NCBI RefSeq assembly: GCF_000315235.1
Contig: NZ_BALG01000048.1
Location: 1 to 64,000 of the forward strand
Source of the DNA: Paenibacillus popilliae ATCC 14706
Lineage (GTDB): Bacteria; Bacillota; Bacilli; Paenibacillales; Paenibacillaceae
Reading direction: 5' to 3'
DNA: 64,000 bases
Position numbers and translations under genes: made by a program. The first letter of the stretch is position 1; the number at the start of each line of letters is the position of its first letter. Below are positions 45,089-53,740 of the stretch, one piece after another. Below the pieces are notes generated by a model. The model saw only the letters and a program-made list of their open reading frames with translations. It was not told the origin of the DNA and ran no database searches.

Positions 45089-46984
45089 ATGAATAACAAG
45101 CAATCATTCACAGAATGGATGGATAAATACGGTGAGGCGCTGGCTGCGGCCGGAAGCGCCTGCTTTATCGCCTTGGCGTTCATTGCCGGCTATGCCTCGG
45201 AGACGTTGGCGATTGTGTTCTATGCGCTCTCTTATGTAATAGGAGGTTGGCTGAAGCTCAAGGGTGGGCTGGTTACAATCATTCGGGATAAGGATCTGGA
45301 TGTTAATCTATTAATGATTGCCGCAGCCTTGGGCGCCGCCAGCATCGGGTACTGGTCGGAAGGTGCAATTCTGATCTTCATCTTCGCCTTGAGCGGGGCA
45401 TTGGAGACGTTCACGATGAACCGGAGCTCGCGCGACATTTCGGCTCTGATGGATTTGAAGCCGGAGGAAGCCATCGTGCTCCGGGACGGGCAGGAAGATA
45501 TCGTTCCGGTGGATCAACTGCAAGTAGGCGAGACGGTCTTAGTCAAGCCGGGAGAGCGCATTCCGGCGGACGGGCTCGTTCAGGAAGGAAGCTCGGCGGT
45601 CGATCAAGCTTCGATTACCGGGGAGAGCGTGCCGGTTGACAGAGGTCCCGGCGATGAAGTATTCGCAGGCACAGTGAACGGCCAAGGGGTGCTCTATGTG
45701 GAAGTTACTCAATCCAGTGAATCGTCGCTGTTTTCCAAAATTATTCGGCTTGTCCAGGAAGCGCAGAGCGAGATGCCGGAAGCGCAGCGCTTCATTGAGA
45801 AATTTGAGCGGATTTATGCGCGGGTCATTATTCTGGTCACTTTGCTGCTGATATTCATCCCGCCGTTTCTTCTTGGAGAGACATGGGAGGCTGCGTTCTA
45901 CCGGTCGATGGTGTTCCTCGTCGTCGCTTCCCCTTGCGCGCTTGTCGCGTCCATCATGCCGGCGACCTTATCGGCGATATCGAACAGCGCCCGCAAAGGC
46001 TTGCTGTTCAAGGGCGGGGCTTATCTCGATCACATCGCGCGCGTGCAGGTGATCGCGTTCGATAAGACCGGAACGTTGACGCAAGGCAGATTGACGGTAA
46101 CCGACCTGGAACCGCGCGGCGAACTCCAGGCCTTGGAGCTGCTTCAGGCGGCAGCCGCACTGGAGTCGCTGTCGACTCACCCGATTGCCAAAGCGATCGT
46201 CCTGGAAGCAGAGCGCGATCGGCCCGCCGGCAGCGAAGGCGCCTGGGCCCGGCCGACAGATTTCCAAGCTCGGTCGGGACTTGGAATCGAGGCAGAGATG
46301 GAAGGCGCGCGCTGGCGCATTGGCAAGCCGGCCTTTATTTTGAACGAGACCGATGCGGAGGTTCTCGCCCGGGCGGCCGAGCTTCAGAGTGAAGGCAAGA
46401 CCGTCATTGCGGTCGAGCGGGACGGCGCTGTCGTCGGCTTGATTGCACTCCAGGATCGGATTCGTCCGGACACGCCGGCCCTTGTCCACCAATTGAAGCA
46501 GAGCGGCATTCGGGTGGCGATGCTTACGGGGGATCAGGAACGGACGGCGCAGGCGATTGCCGCAGAAGCCGGAATCGACCTCGTATATGCCGAATTGATG
46601 CCGGAGGACAAGTTGGCGATCATCAAAAAGCTGAAGTTGGAGTATGGGGCGATAGCGATGGTAGGGGACGGCGTCAATGATGCGCCTGCGCTGGCCGCGG
46701 CTAATGTCGGCATTGCGATGGGGGCCGCCGGCAGCGCTGCGGCGCTGGAGACCGCAGACTTGGTGCTGATGAATGATGATCTGAACAATATCAAACACGC
46801 CATTTCGCTCGGCAGACGCACCCAGATCATTGTGAAGCAGAATATTATTTTTTCCGGTGCCGTGATCGTAGCTCTCATCTCTGCCAACTTTTTGTTCGGA
46901 ATACCGCTTCCGCTGGGCGTCGTCGGGCATGAAGGCAGCACAATCCTCGTCATCCTGAATGGATTGCGCCTGCTTCGATCGTAA
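45089..46984 (+). CDS. P1B-4-type heavy-metal efflux ATPase (PfeT/ZosA-like)
   Basis: A 631-residue membrane pump from ATG 45089 behind GAAGAGGGTG. It lacks N-terminal metal-binding domains. P-type motifs: actuator ASITGESVPV, membrane metal site VVASPCALVAS (SPC), phosphorylation DKTGTLTQG, ATP-binding SLSTHPIAKAI, hinge MVGDGVNDAPAL, and C-terminal LGVVGHEGSTILVI. The SPC plus HEGST pair defines the P1B-4 group, whose Bacillus member exports Fe(II) and is under PerR and Fur. A Fur-like box in the promoter agrees with iron efflux; Zn or Co are alternatives. Confidence 0.88.
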   Translation: MNNKQSFTEWMDKYGEALAAAGSACFIALAFIAGYASETLAIVFYALSYVIGGWLKLKGGLVTIIRDKDLDVNLLMIAAALGAASIGYWSEGAILIFIFALSGALETFTMNRSSRDISALMDLKPEEAIVLRDGQEDIVPVDQLQVGETVLVKPGERIPADGLVQEGSSAVDQASITGESVPVDRGPGDEVFAGTVNGQGVLYVEVTQSSESSLFSKIIRLVQEAQSEMPEAQRFIEKFERIYARVIILVTLLLIFIPPFLLGETWEAAFYRSMVFLVVASPCALVASIMPATLSAISNSARKGLLFKGGAYLDHIARVQVIAFDKTGTLTQGRLTVTDLEPRGELQALELLQAAAALESLSTHPIAKAIVLEAERDRPAGSEGAWARPTDFQARSGLGIEAEMEGARWRIGKPAFILNETDAEVLARAAELQSEGKTVIAVERDGAVVGLIALQDRIRPDTPALVHQLKQSGIRVAMLTGDQERTAQAIAAEAGIDLVYAELMPEDKLAIIKKLKLEYGAIAMVGDGVNDAPALAAANVGIAMGAAGSAAALETADLVLMNDDLNNIKHAISLGRRTQIIVKQNIIFSGAVIVALISANFLFGIPLPLGVVGHEGSTILVILNGLRLLRS

Positions 46985-47040
46985 GAGCTATCCGCAATGA
47001 TCCGATTCGTATCCATCGCTCGTCTGTTCATCCCGTCGGC

Positions 47041-47268
47041 ATGATCATCAACCGGTTCATCTACTACGAAAACACGAAGCTGACGCAGTTACTCGGTAGG
47101 TTGGCGCTGATTGTGATTCTGTTCGAAGGCGGGATGCGGACAAGCTGGAAGCAAATGCGGTCCGTAGTGGTACAGCCGTCTCTCTCTACCATCGGAGTTG
47201 TCGCAACGGCCTTGGTGTTCGGCCTGTCCGTATCCCCCCTGGGGGCACACCCGCTTGCTGGCAGGCGA
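47041..47268 (+). pseudogene. CPA1-type Na+(K+)/H+ antiporter remnant
   Basis: The frame from ATG 47041 encodes KLTQLLGRLALIVILFEGGM, then TSWKQMRSVVVQPSLSTIGV, the LFEGG helix typical of NhaP/CvrA-like antiporters. Homology ends after about 75 residues at GLSVSPLGAHPLAG, and the remaining frame is unrelated. A large internal or C-terminal deletion is evident. Confidence 0.65.
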
Positions 47269-47510
47269 TGTCGATTATATACTCGTAGCCCAAAAAATCT
47301 GGATATGGGCACAGCATGTTCACAGAGCAGGCCAGGGAGGGCTGCTGCTTTAAGCGGAACCGGGAAGTGGATGCTGAGGTACCATAGTAAGAGACATGAT
47401 CCGGCATACATCAACAAAAAAGCAACGTTAGACCGATGTTTTCGGAAAGATTATAGGTATGAGGTCTTTTTTTCGGATTTCAAGGGGCGTGCAACATCCC
47501 AGAGATGTAG
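47269..47510. other. Eroded sequence between antiporter remnant and next frame
   Basis: No intact frame; fragments in different frames suggest further deletion debris. Confidence 0.3.
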
Positions 47511-47768
47511 ATGACGCAGTTCAACAATATAACGATGCAGATTTTGTTCGATCCGAACTTGAAGGCCCAGGTAGCAAATCTGAAAGGGCTCAAGGACGGA
47601 ACTTATGATATGATCCAGGCGAATGACAGGATCTCGAAGACGCTGCAGAACTACAGCGTCAGCAACGATGAGATCGAGAATATATATTTGATTCCTGAGG
47701 AAAAGACTGATCTGGTTATGGAGGTATCCTCCAACCTGAAAGACACGCTCTCTCAGTTCAAATACTAA
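47511..47768 (+). CDS. Hypothetical 85-residue protein
   Basis: A soluble, mostly helical product (MTQFNNITMQILFDPNLKAQ, then NDRISKTLQNYSVSNDEIEN) ending SSNLKDTLSQFKY. The site AGAGATGTAG before ATG is weak. It may be a real small gene or the C-terminal piece of a lost one. No family recognised. Confidence 0.35.
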   Translation: MTQFNNITMQILFDPNLKAQVANLKGLKDGTYDMIQANDRISKTLQNYSVSNDEIENIYLIPEEKTDLVMEVSSNLKDTLSQFKY

Positions 47769-47909
47769 ATGATAGGCGTTGTAGACGATACCCACTTAAT
47801 ATGGCGAAGAAGCATAAAAATATATGAGCATCATTTATAAAGATGTAGATTTATTAAGAAATTTATGGTATTATCATCATCTAAATTTTAATAGTTAGGG
47901 GAGAGAATA

Positions 47910-49007
47910 ATGAAGAAAAAATTAGCTATGTTACTTTCTATTTCCATGACATTTTCTATGTTTGTGATGTCGTTTAGTTCTAATGCAGCTATAGCGGCAA
48001 ATGATAAGATGACACAAACCTTTGCTAACAGACTATCTGAAATTAAAATGGAAGTAGAACAGGAATTGATACGTAAAGAAACTGCATTTAAAGAAGCTGA
48101 AGCCAAGTTAGAAGAAGCTACAGCCACATTAAAAAAGGCTCAAGATAATATGAGGTCAAAAGGAAGCCAATTTACAGAAGAAGACCAAGGCCAAGTGATT
48201 GAAGCTACTTTGGCTGTAAAGCCTTATCAAGAGGCTTATAATAAAGCAAAAGCTGAGTTAGATTATGTCGAGAAATTAGTAGCCGAAGTAATTAAACAGG
48301 AGGCCATTGAGAAGTCTTATGAAATCAAGAGTAGGCCAGTGAGGAGTCTTATGGAAGGGACTGAAGAGAATGCGGTCTCAGAAGATATTTACCAACAATT
48401 AGATAAGGCTCAAATAAGAGTAGATAAAGCAAGAGAAGCTCAAGACAACTTAATGAAAAGTCTTAATGATTTAATTAAAGCCTTCACGTTTTCTAATTCG
48501 GAAGATTATAAAGACAGTGACTCGGAAGTGACACTTAAGAATAAAGAAAAATTGGCTGAAAAAATAGAAAATATGAACAAAGTAATGGCTAAATCTATTA
48601 CGAAGTTAAAAAACATTGCAGATAATGTTACTCAAAGAACTGTAGACATAGCCGACGTGTTAAAGAAAGCTGAAAAAAAAGTAAAGAAGACAAGGAAACT
48701 ACTAGCAAAGGCAACGGAAGAAAAGGAGAAACTGTGGAAAGAGGTACAAGCTGCAGAGGAAGAAGCATATGAGGCTGGCCAAAATTTAGTGAGAGTTGAA
48801 ACAAGAGCAGCTAAGACTGGACAGTCTAAGGATGATTCAAATGAAGTTAAATTAGCAGCGATTGCTAAGGAGAGAGCTGATCAAACTTTAGCTAAGTTAG
48901 AAAAAGCCTATGATGATGCAGTTGAACAATTTCAAAATGCAGACGTTTCGAATCAAGCTGCTGAATATAGATTAGTCAATGCAAAAACAGTAGCCTTAAA
49001 AAAATAG
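47910..49007 (+). CDS. Secreted coiled-coil protein, AT-rich
   Basis: A 365-residue exported protein with a signal peptide (LLSISMTFSMFVMSFSSNAA). The mature part is almost wholly helical and rich in Lys, Glu and Ala, with long heptad stretches (KEAEAKLEEATATLKKAQDN; KKAEKKVKKTRKLLAKATEE). It has no cysteine, wall anchor or repeat domain. GGGGAGAG precedes the ATG. The composition is strongly AT-rich against its neighbours, suggesting acquisition. It could be a surface spacer or a pore-forming helical toxin relative, but nothing specific is recognised. Confidence 0.6.
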   Translation: MKKKLAMLLSISMTFSMFVMSFSSNAAIAANDKMTQTFANRLSEIKMEVEQELIRKETAFKEAEAKLEEATATLKKAQDNMRSKGSQFTEEDQGQVIEATLAVKPYQEAYNKAKAELDYVEKLVAEVIKQEAIEKSYEIKSRPVRSLMEGTEENAVSEDIYQQLDKAQIRVDKAREAQDNLMKSLNDLIKAFTFSNSEDYKDSDSEVTLKNKEKLAEKIENMNKVMAKSITKLKNIADNVTQRTVDIADVLKKAEKKVKKTRKLLAKATEEKEKLWKEVQAAEEEAYEAGQNLVRVETRAAKTGQSKDDSNEVKLAAIAKERADQTLAKLEKAYDDAVEQFQNADVSNQAAEYRLVNAKTVALKK

Positions 49008-49033
49008 TATAATATTTAAATAACTTAGTTAGT

Positions 49034-49085
49034 TGAAATGGGTAGTAAACTGCGTTTATTAGATGCGCCGCCCGATCCCATTTCA
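49034..49085 (+). terminator. Long-loop hairpin after the coiled-coil gene
   Basis: TGAAATGGG pairs with CCCATTTCA across a partly structured 34-nt loop, 25 nt past the stop. Confidence 0.45.
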
Positions 49086-49196
49086 GTAATTTCACTATGT
49101 CCATTATATCATATTTAATAAATGGATGTAAACTAGTGTTACTATACAAGCTAGCAATTAAGGCTCATTTTTAGTTCAGAAAATGGGAATAGCCAG

Positions 49197-49225
49197 TTGC
49201 AATGGCATCAAGATTTTGGTATGTT
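49197..49225 (+). promoter_or_regulatory. Candidate promoter of the Tad pilus operon
   Basis: TTGCAA, a 17-bp spacer and TATGTT, about 135 nt upstream of the first Tad gene. The predicted leader contains the hairpin at 49256-49317. Confidence 0.5.
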
Positions 49226-49255
49226 AGAAATAACTTCACACGAACGTTGGTACGG

Positions 49256-49317
49256 AAGCACCGTCATGAAGCAGATAGACATGCAGCGCATGTCCTGCTT
49301 GATGGCGGTGCTTTTTT
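49256..49317 (+). promoter_or_regulatory. Terminator-like hairpin in the Tad operon leader
   Basis: AAGCACCG...CGGTGCTT, AAGCAG...CTGCTT and an inner GACATG...CATGTC form one long hairpin ending in six T, only 42 nt before the tadZ start. Either it ends upstream transcription and a cryptic promoter follows, or it is an attenuator controlling the operon. No known riboswitch class was recognised. Confidence 0.6.
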
Positions 49318-49358
49318 GCGTTTTGCGGATCCGTACCCGGAAGGAGAGGGGAAGAGTG

Positions 49359-50507
49359 ATGAAGGCTTGGGATATTGTCCTCGCCCATCCACAGAAGCGA
49401 ATGCTGGATGCATGGATGGAATATTGGAAGCAGTCCGATTATGCGGAACAGCTTTACCTCCGGGTGTTCACTCAGGCGGACACGCTGCGTCGTTACCTGG
49501 GCTTGAAGCCGGGCATACATATGGTTGTTGCCGACCCGGAAGTGCTGCAGGAGATGAGCGAGGAGGAGATGGATGGAAGGCTGATTACGTTATTGTCAGC
49601 GGAGGATCGGCTCGATGCATTTCCGTTCGCTCGCGCAATAGAGAATCCGTATCAGCCGCTGCCGCAGCTGTTTCAATCCTTGATCGAGTGCTGCAGGACG
49701 GAATACGAAGGCGCTGCCTTCCGAACGGAGAGTCACTCCTGCATGCTGCTCGGCATCAGCTCGCTGGGAGGCGGCGTAGGCAAGACGACGGCAGCGCTTC
49801 ATCTCGCCCGCTATGCCGCCGCCAAGGGGAAGCGCGTCCTGCTGCTGAATGTTGACCCGGTGCAGGAGTATGCGCTTCTGGATACTCGTCCAGAGCCGGC
49901 AGCACTCACGCCTTTGGCGCAGCTTCTGTACTACCTGCGCAAGGATCAAGCGGGAGAGCCCGTGACGTTGGACGCTTACCTTCTGGACATTTCTGACCTT
50001 GAAGGCGTGGATATCTTCGCTCCGGCCGATTGGATGAAGGAATGGAAGGGCATCGACGGGCGGTTGATGCGGAAGCTGCTCCGACTTCTTCGTCGGAGTG
50101 GCCGGCACGACCTCATTATTGCAGAGGGAGGGTACAGCCAACCGGCATTCGATGCCTTGTGGGAAGAGGCGGATGTAATCGTCTGGCTGCTGCAGGATGA
50201 TTTGCCGCATTTGCATAAGTTGGAGCTTCTGTTCCGCCAATGGGAACGTTCCGGCGATGCGGCGGTTCGCAACCGGATTCGCAGACTTGCCCTGCTCGTG
50301 AACCGATATATGGGCATGATGGCGAACCGGTGGATGTACCGTGATGCACCAATTACCGGATATTTGCCGTATATTCCGAGCTGGAAGCAGATGCACCGTA
50401 TCGATCAGTGGTTACAGTCCGCCGTCTATCAATCTGCGGTCGCCGCGTGGGCCGATCGGCAGCTTCGGCACAGGCTGCCGTCTGGAAGTGAAGACTATGA
50501 AGGATAG
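49359..50507 (+). CDS. tadZ: TadZ/CpaE-like ParA-type ATPase
   Basis: A 382-residue protein from ATG 49359 behind GGAGAGGGG. The first 130 residues resemble an atypical receiver-like domain (DIVLAHPQKRMLDAWMEYWK). The C-terminal part is a MinD/ParA ATPase with deviant Walker A SLGGGVGKTTAALHLARYAA and VLLLNVDPVQ. TadZ-type proteins place the Tad secretion machine in the cell. It is the first gene of the operon and overlaps tadA by 11 nt. Confidence 0.82.
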   Translation: MKAWDIVLAHPQKRMLDAWMEYWKQSDYAEQLYLRVFTQADTLRRYLGLKPGIHMVVADPEVLQEMSEEEMDGRLITLLSAEDRLDAFPFARAIENPYQPLPQLFQSLIECCRTEYEGAAFRTESHSCMLLGISSLGGGVGKTTAALHLARYAAAKGKRVLLLNVDPVQEYALLDTRPEPAALTPLAQLLYYLRKDQAGEPVTLDAYLLDISDLEGVDIFAPADWMKEWKGIDGRLMRKLLRLLRRSGRHDLIIAEGGYSQPAFDALWEEADVIVWLLQDDLPHLHKLELLFRQWERSGDAAVRNRIRRLALLVNRYMGMMANRWMYRDAPITGYLPYIPSWKQMHRIDQWLQSAVYQSAVAAWADRQLRHRLPSGSEDYEG

Positions 50508-51795
50508 CACAGCAGTTCCTTCCGTTCAAGAAGCCATGGATGAAGCGTATGCCTGGACCCGGCAGCGCGTTCGGGACAGCCTGGAATGGGGAGACCCCAT
50601 TCCGGATGAAGCGCTCATGGCGAGGATTGAGCAGACATTGTTCTTCAGTCCCCAAGCCGGGGGGTTCACGTCGGAAGCCTTGGACCAGATCGTCAAGCGG
50701 CTTTATTACTCGTTCCGCGGCCTGGACGCCCTCCAGCCGCTAGTAGACGATCCGGATATTACGGAGATTATGATCAACAGTCATGAGGAGTGTTTCATTG
50801 AGCGGAAGGGGCGGACCGAACGGTTGGAGAGCGGCTTCGAGAACGAGGAGAAGTTGGAGGATGTCATCCAGGCTGTCGTGTCCCAAGTGAACCGGGTCGT
50901 CAACGAATCGTCCCCGATCGTGGATGCCCGACTGCCGGACGGCTCGCGGGTGCATGTGGTCCTGCCGCCGATCGCTCTGAAGGGGCCGACGGTTACGATT
51001 CGCAAGTTCCCGGCCGAGCCGATGAAGATGGATGATCTGATCCGTTTGGGCGCGCTGAGCGAGCAGGCCGCTTTGCTCCTGCAGTCGCTGGTCGCTGCCA
51101 AGTTCAATATTTTCATCAGCGGGGGAACCGGTTCGGGCAAGACGACATTTCTCAATGCATTGTCGCACTACATTCCTCCCCAGGAACGGGTCATTACGAT
51201 CGAGGATGCGGCTGAGCTTCAGATTCGCACTGTTCCCAATCTGGTATCGTTGGAGACGCGCAATGCCAATATGGAGGGAAAGGGCGCCGTTACGATTCGG
51301 GATCTGATCCGGGCCTCGCTGCGGATGCGGCCCGACCGCATCGTAGTCGGGGAAGTCCGGGGGGCGGAGGCACTCGATATGCTCCAGGCGATGAATACCG
51401 GACATGACGGTTCCTTGTCCACCGGCCACAGCAACGGGCCTGCCGATATGATCAGCCGCCTGGAGACGATGGTGCTGAGCGGAGCGAATCTTCCCGTCGA
51501 GGTCGTACGGCGGCAGATAGCCTCAGCCATCGATATCATCGTGCATCTGGCCCGTCTTCGCGACGGATCGCGCAGGGTGATGGAGATTTCGGAGGTTATC
51601 GGCCTGCAGGACGGGGAGATGCTCCTCGCGCCGTTGTTCCGGTTCGAGGAGTTTGGCACAGATGAAGGCCAAGTGGTCGGGTGCCTGGCCGCGCAGCATA
51701 AGCTTCGGGACAGGCACAAGCTGGCGATGGCAGGATTGCGGCTGCCGGAGGACAAGGAGGTGCATACCGATGGGAAAGCAGCCGGAGGCGGCTGA
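50497..51795 (+). CDS. tadA: TadA/CpaF secretion ATPase
   Basis: A 432-residue hexameric ATPase of the type II/IV secretion superfamily that powers Flp pilus assembly. Motifs: ITEIMINSHEECFIE in the N-domain, Walker A FISGGTGSGKTTFLNAL, Asp box VITIEDAAELQI, Walker B region RPDRIVVGEVRGAEALDML and His box HDGSLSTGHSN. ATG 50497 follows GGAAGTGAAG. Length is normal for CpaF. It overlaps both tadZ and tadB, so the first three genes are translationally linked. Confidence 0.95.
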   Translation: MKDSTAVPSVQEAMDEAYAWTRQRVRDSLEWGDPIPDEALMARIEQTLFFSPQAGGFTSEALDQIVKRLYYSFRGLDALQPLVDDPDITEIMINSHEECFIERKGRTERLESGFENEEKLEDVIQAVVSQVNRVVNESSPIVDARLPDGSRVHVVLPPIALKGPTVTIRKFPAEPMKMDDLIRLGALSEQAALLLQSLVAAKFNIFISGGTGSGKTTFLNALSHYIPPQERVITIEDAAELQIRTVPNLVSLETRNANMEGKGAVTIRDLIRASLRMRPDRIVVGEVRGAEALDMLQAMNTGHDGSLSTGHSNGPADMISRLETMVLSGANLPVEVVRRQIASAIDIIVHLARLRDGSRRVMEISEVIGLQDGEMLLAPLFRFEEFGTDEGQVVGCLAAQHKLRDRHKLAMAGLRLPEDKEVHTDGKAAGGG

Positions 51796-52543
51796 GCAGC
51801 GGCTGCCGCAATACGGCGAGTATATATTGAGCCGCAGGGAGAAGGTGGCGGCTCTGAGTGTCGGAGCTGCTGTCATGGCCGCCGTTGGGTACTTGTTCTA
51901 TCATCACTGGCTGGGGATGATCCTGCTTGCTGTCGCCGGACTGCCCTATACCCACATTCGCCGGCAAACGCTGCTCGCGCGCAGGCGGGCCCGGCTCGCG
52001 CAGCAGTTCAAGCACACGCTCTATTCCTTGTCCTCATCGCTGTCAGCCGGGCGTTCCATGGAGAACGCGTTCCGTGAAGCGATAGCCGATTTGAAGCTGC
52101 TCTGCCCGGGAACCGAGGTGGAGATGGAGCGGGAGCTGCGAATTATTGCGATGCGGATGAAGAATGGGGAGCCGATCGAGCAAGCGGTAATGGATTTGAG
52201 CCGCCGGGCGAGGCAGGAGGATATTTCGAATTTTGCCGACGTGCTGGTCACTTGCAAACGGACGGGAGGTGATTTGATCGAGGTCGTGCGCAGAACGTCT
52301 TCCGTCATTGGCGAGAAGATGGAAATTAAGCAGGAGATTGACGTTCTTGTCGCCCAGAAGCGTCTGGAGATGAAAGTGATGATGGCGGCTCCGTTCCTGT
52401 TTTTGGCCTTTCTTAATTTGGCTTCCCCGGATTTCATGGCGGCGCTTTATGAGGGTGTCGGCCGCGTTATCGCAACGGGGGCGCTGCTGTTATTGCTGCT
52501 TAGCGCGTGGCTGATTCACAAGTTAATGGATATCCGTGTTTAG
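51770..52543 (+). CDS. tadB: TadB-like pilus platform protein
   Basis: A 257-residue membrane protein from ATG 51770, preceded by AAGGAGGTG inside the end of tadA. Two N-terminal helices (VAALSVGAAVMAAVGYLFYH and following) and a C-terminal helix flank a T2SSF domain (LYSLSSSLSAGRSMENAFRE, LVTCKRTGGDLIEVVRRTSS). With TadC it forms the inner-membrane platform on which TadA acts. Confidence 0.9.
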   Translation: MGKQPEAAEQRLPQYGEYILSRREKVAALSVGAAVMAAVGYLFYHHWLGMILLAVAGLPYTHIRRQTLLARRRARLAQQFKHTLYSLSSSLSAGRSMENAFREAIADLKLLCPGTEVEMERELRIIAMRMKNGEPIEQAVMDLSRRARQEDISNFADVLVTCKRTGGDLIEVVRRTSSVIGEKMEIKQEIDVLVAQKRLEMKVMMAAPFLFLAFLNLASPDFMAALYEGVGRVIATGALLLLLLSAWLIHKLMDIRV

Positions 52544-52594
52544 CGTTAGCCGCCAGTTACATCATTTTTTTGGAAATCAGGTGATGAGAAACCG

Positions 52595-53473
52595 ATGATG
52601 CCGCCATGGATGTGGGCTTCCGGCTCCGCCGTTCTTGTGCTGATGTTCCTGCTGGTGAATCATAACAATCAGCGGCGCTACGAGGCGCTGCTGGCTGGCT
52701 TGAACTCCCGGAAGAAGACGGTCCGCTGGCTGGCGGCGCCGCTTCGCTGGCTGGAGAGGGTCCAGTCTGCTCTCGATACGAATCCGGCTCTGTCCCCGGT
52801 TCGCCAAGCGTTAATGCAAATCTATGGCCCGACCCATAGCCATACGGCGTACCGGGCGCTGTTGGCTGAACTGGCGTTGCACCTGTACGCGGGCATCTGC
52901 GGGTCATTGCTTCTGCCGGCGCTGACGGACGGCAGCGTGATGAATCTGGTTGGCGGCCTACTGGTTGCCGTCGTTCTGCCGCTGGCGAAGGTGAAGGATA
53001 CGCTGAACCGGGCTGAGTGGAAGAAACAGGATCTACAGTTGGAACTGCCGGAGCTGATCAGCAAGCTGACCTTGCTCGTGCAGGCTGGAGAGACGGTGCA
53101 GAAGGCACTGTCCATCTGCATCGAGCGCAAGCGGGAGGAATGGTGCCATCCGCTCTACGCCGAGCTTGCCAGGATGCAGAAGGATATACATAACGGGTAC
53201 TCGTTCGCGCAGGCAATGGAACAGTTCGGGAAGCGGTGCTCCCTACAGGAGGTATCGATGTTCGTCACGACAGTACTGATCAATCAGCGCCGGGGCGGAG
53301 ATACGTTCGTGCTGGCGATGCAGGATGTCGGGCGGCAACTGTGGGAGAAGCGCAAGTCGGTGGCCCGCCGGAGAGGGGAGGAAGCGTCGACGAAGCTGAT
53401 CTTCCCAATGATGCTGATGTTCCTGGTCATCCTGGCCGTTGTGGGCGCTCCCGCACTGCTTATGATGAAGTAA
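52595..53473 (+). CDS. tadC: TadC-like pilus platform protein
   Basis: A 292-residue membrane protein. It has an N-terminal helix, a helix pair around LVGGLLVAVVLPL, and a T2SSF domain (LELPELISKLTLLVQAGETV, then MFVTTVLINQRRGGDTFVLA), ending in a helix LMFLVILAVVGAPALLMMK. It is the second platform component, 51 bp after tadB. Confidence 0.9.
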   Translation: MMPPWMWASGSAVLVLMFLLVNHNNQRRYEALLAGLNSRKKTVRWLAAPLRWLERVQSALDTNPALSPVRQALMQIYGPTHSHTAYRALLAELALHLYAGICGSLLLPALTDGSVMNLVGGLLVAVVLPLAKVKDTLNRAEWKKQDLQLELPELISKLTLLVQAGETVQKALSICIERKREEWCHPLYAELARMQKDIHNGYSFAQAMEQFGKRCSLQEVSMFVTTVLINQRRGGDTFVLAMQDVGRQLWEKRKSVARRRGEEASTKLIFPMMLMFLVILAVVGAPALLMMK

Positions 53474-53516
53474 TGAGATGAAGCAACAAAAATCAATTAG
53501 AAAGAAGGAAGCGGAA

Positions 53517-53702
53517 ATGGATAAAAGCTTGCTCTTTTTCAAACGGCTATGGAAAGAGGAAGATGGACTCGGCATGGTGGAGCTTGTCATTATTATCGCG
53601 GTGATTGTTGTGTTGGCGCTTGTTTTTAGAAAGCAGATTAGTACGTTCCTGGAAAATTTGATCTCAAGAGCGACCAAAGAAACAGATAAAATTTTTGAAT
53701 GA
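53517..53702 (+). CDS. Flp-type pilin
   Basis: A 61-residue prepilin from ATG 53517 behind AGAAGGAAG. After a short charged leader comes KEEDG|LGMVELVIIIAVIVV, a class III-type cleavage site with Glu at +5, followed by one hydrophobic helix and a short polar tail (RATKETDKIFE). Small size and site are those of Flp major pilins. The leader would be cut by the prepilin peptidase encoded at 57752. Confidence 0.88.
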   Translation: MDKSLLFFKRLWKEEDGLGMVELVIIIAVIVVLALVFRKQISTFLENLISRATKETDKIFE

Positions 53703-53740
53703 TGGATTCGATTGCAGCGATTTCAAAAGGAGGAGCTGGT

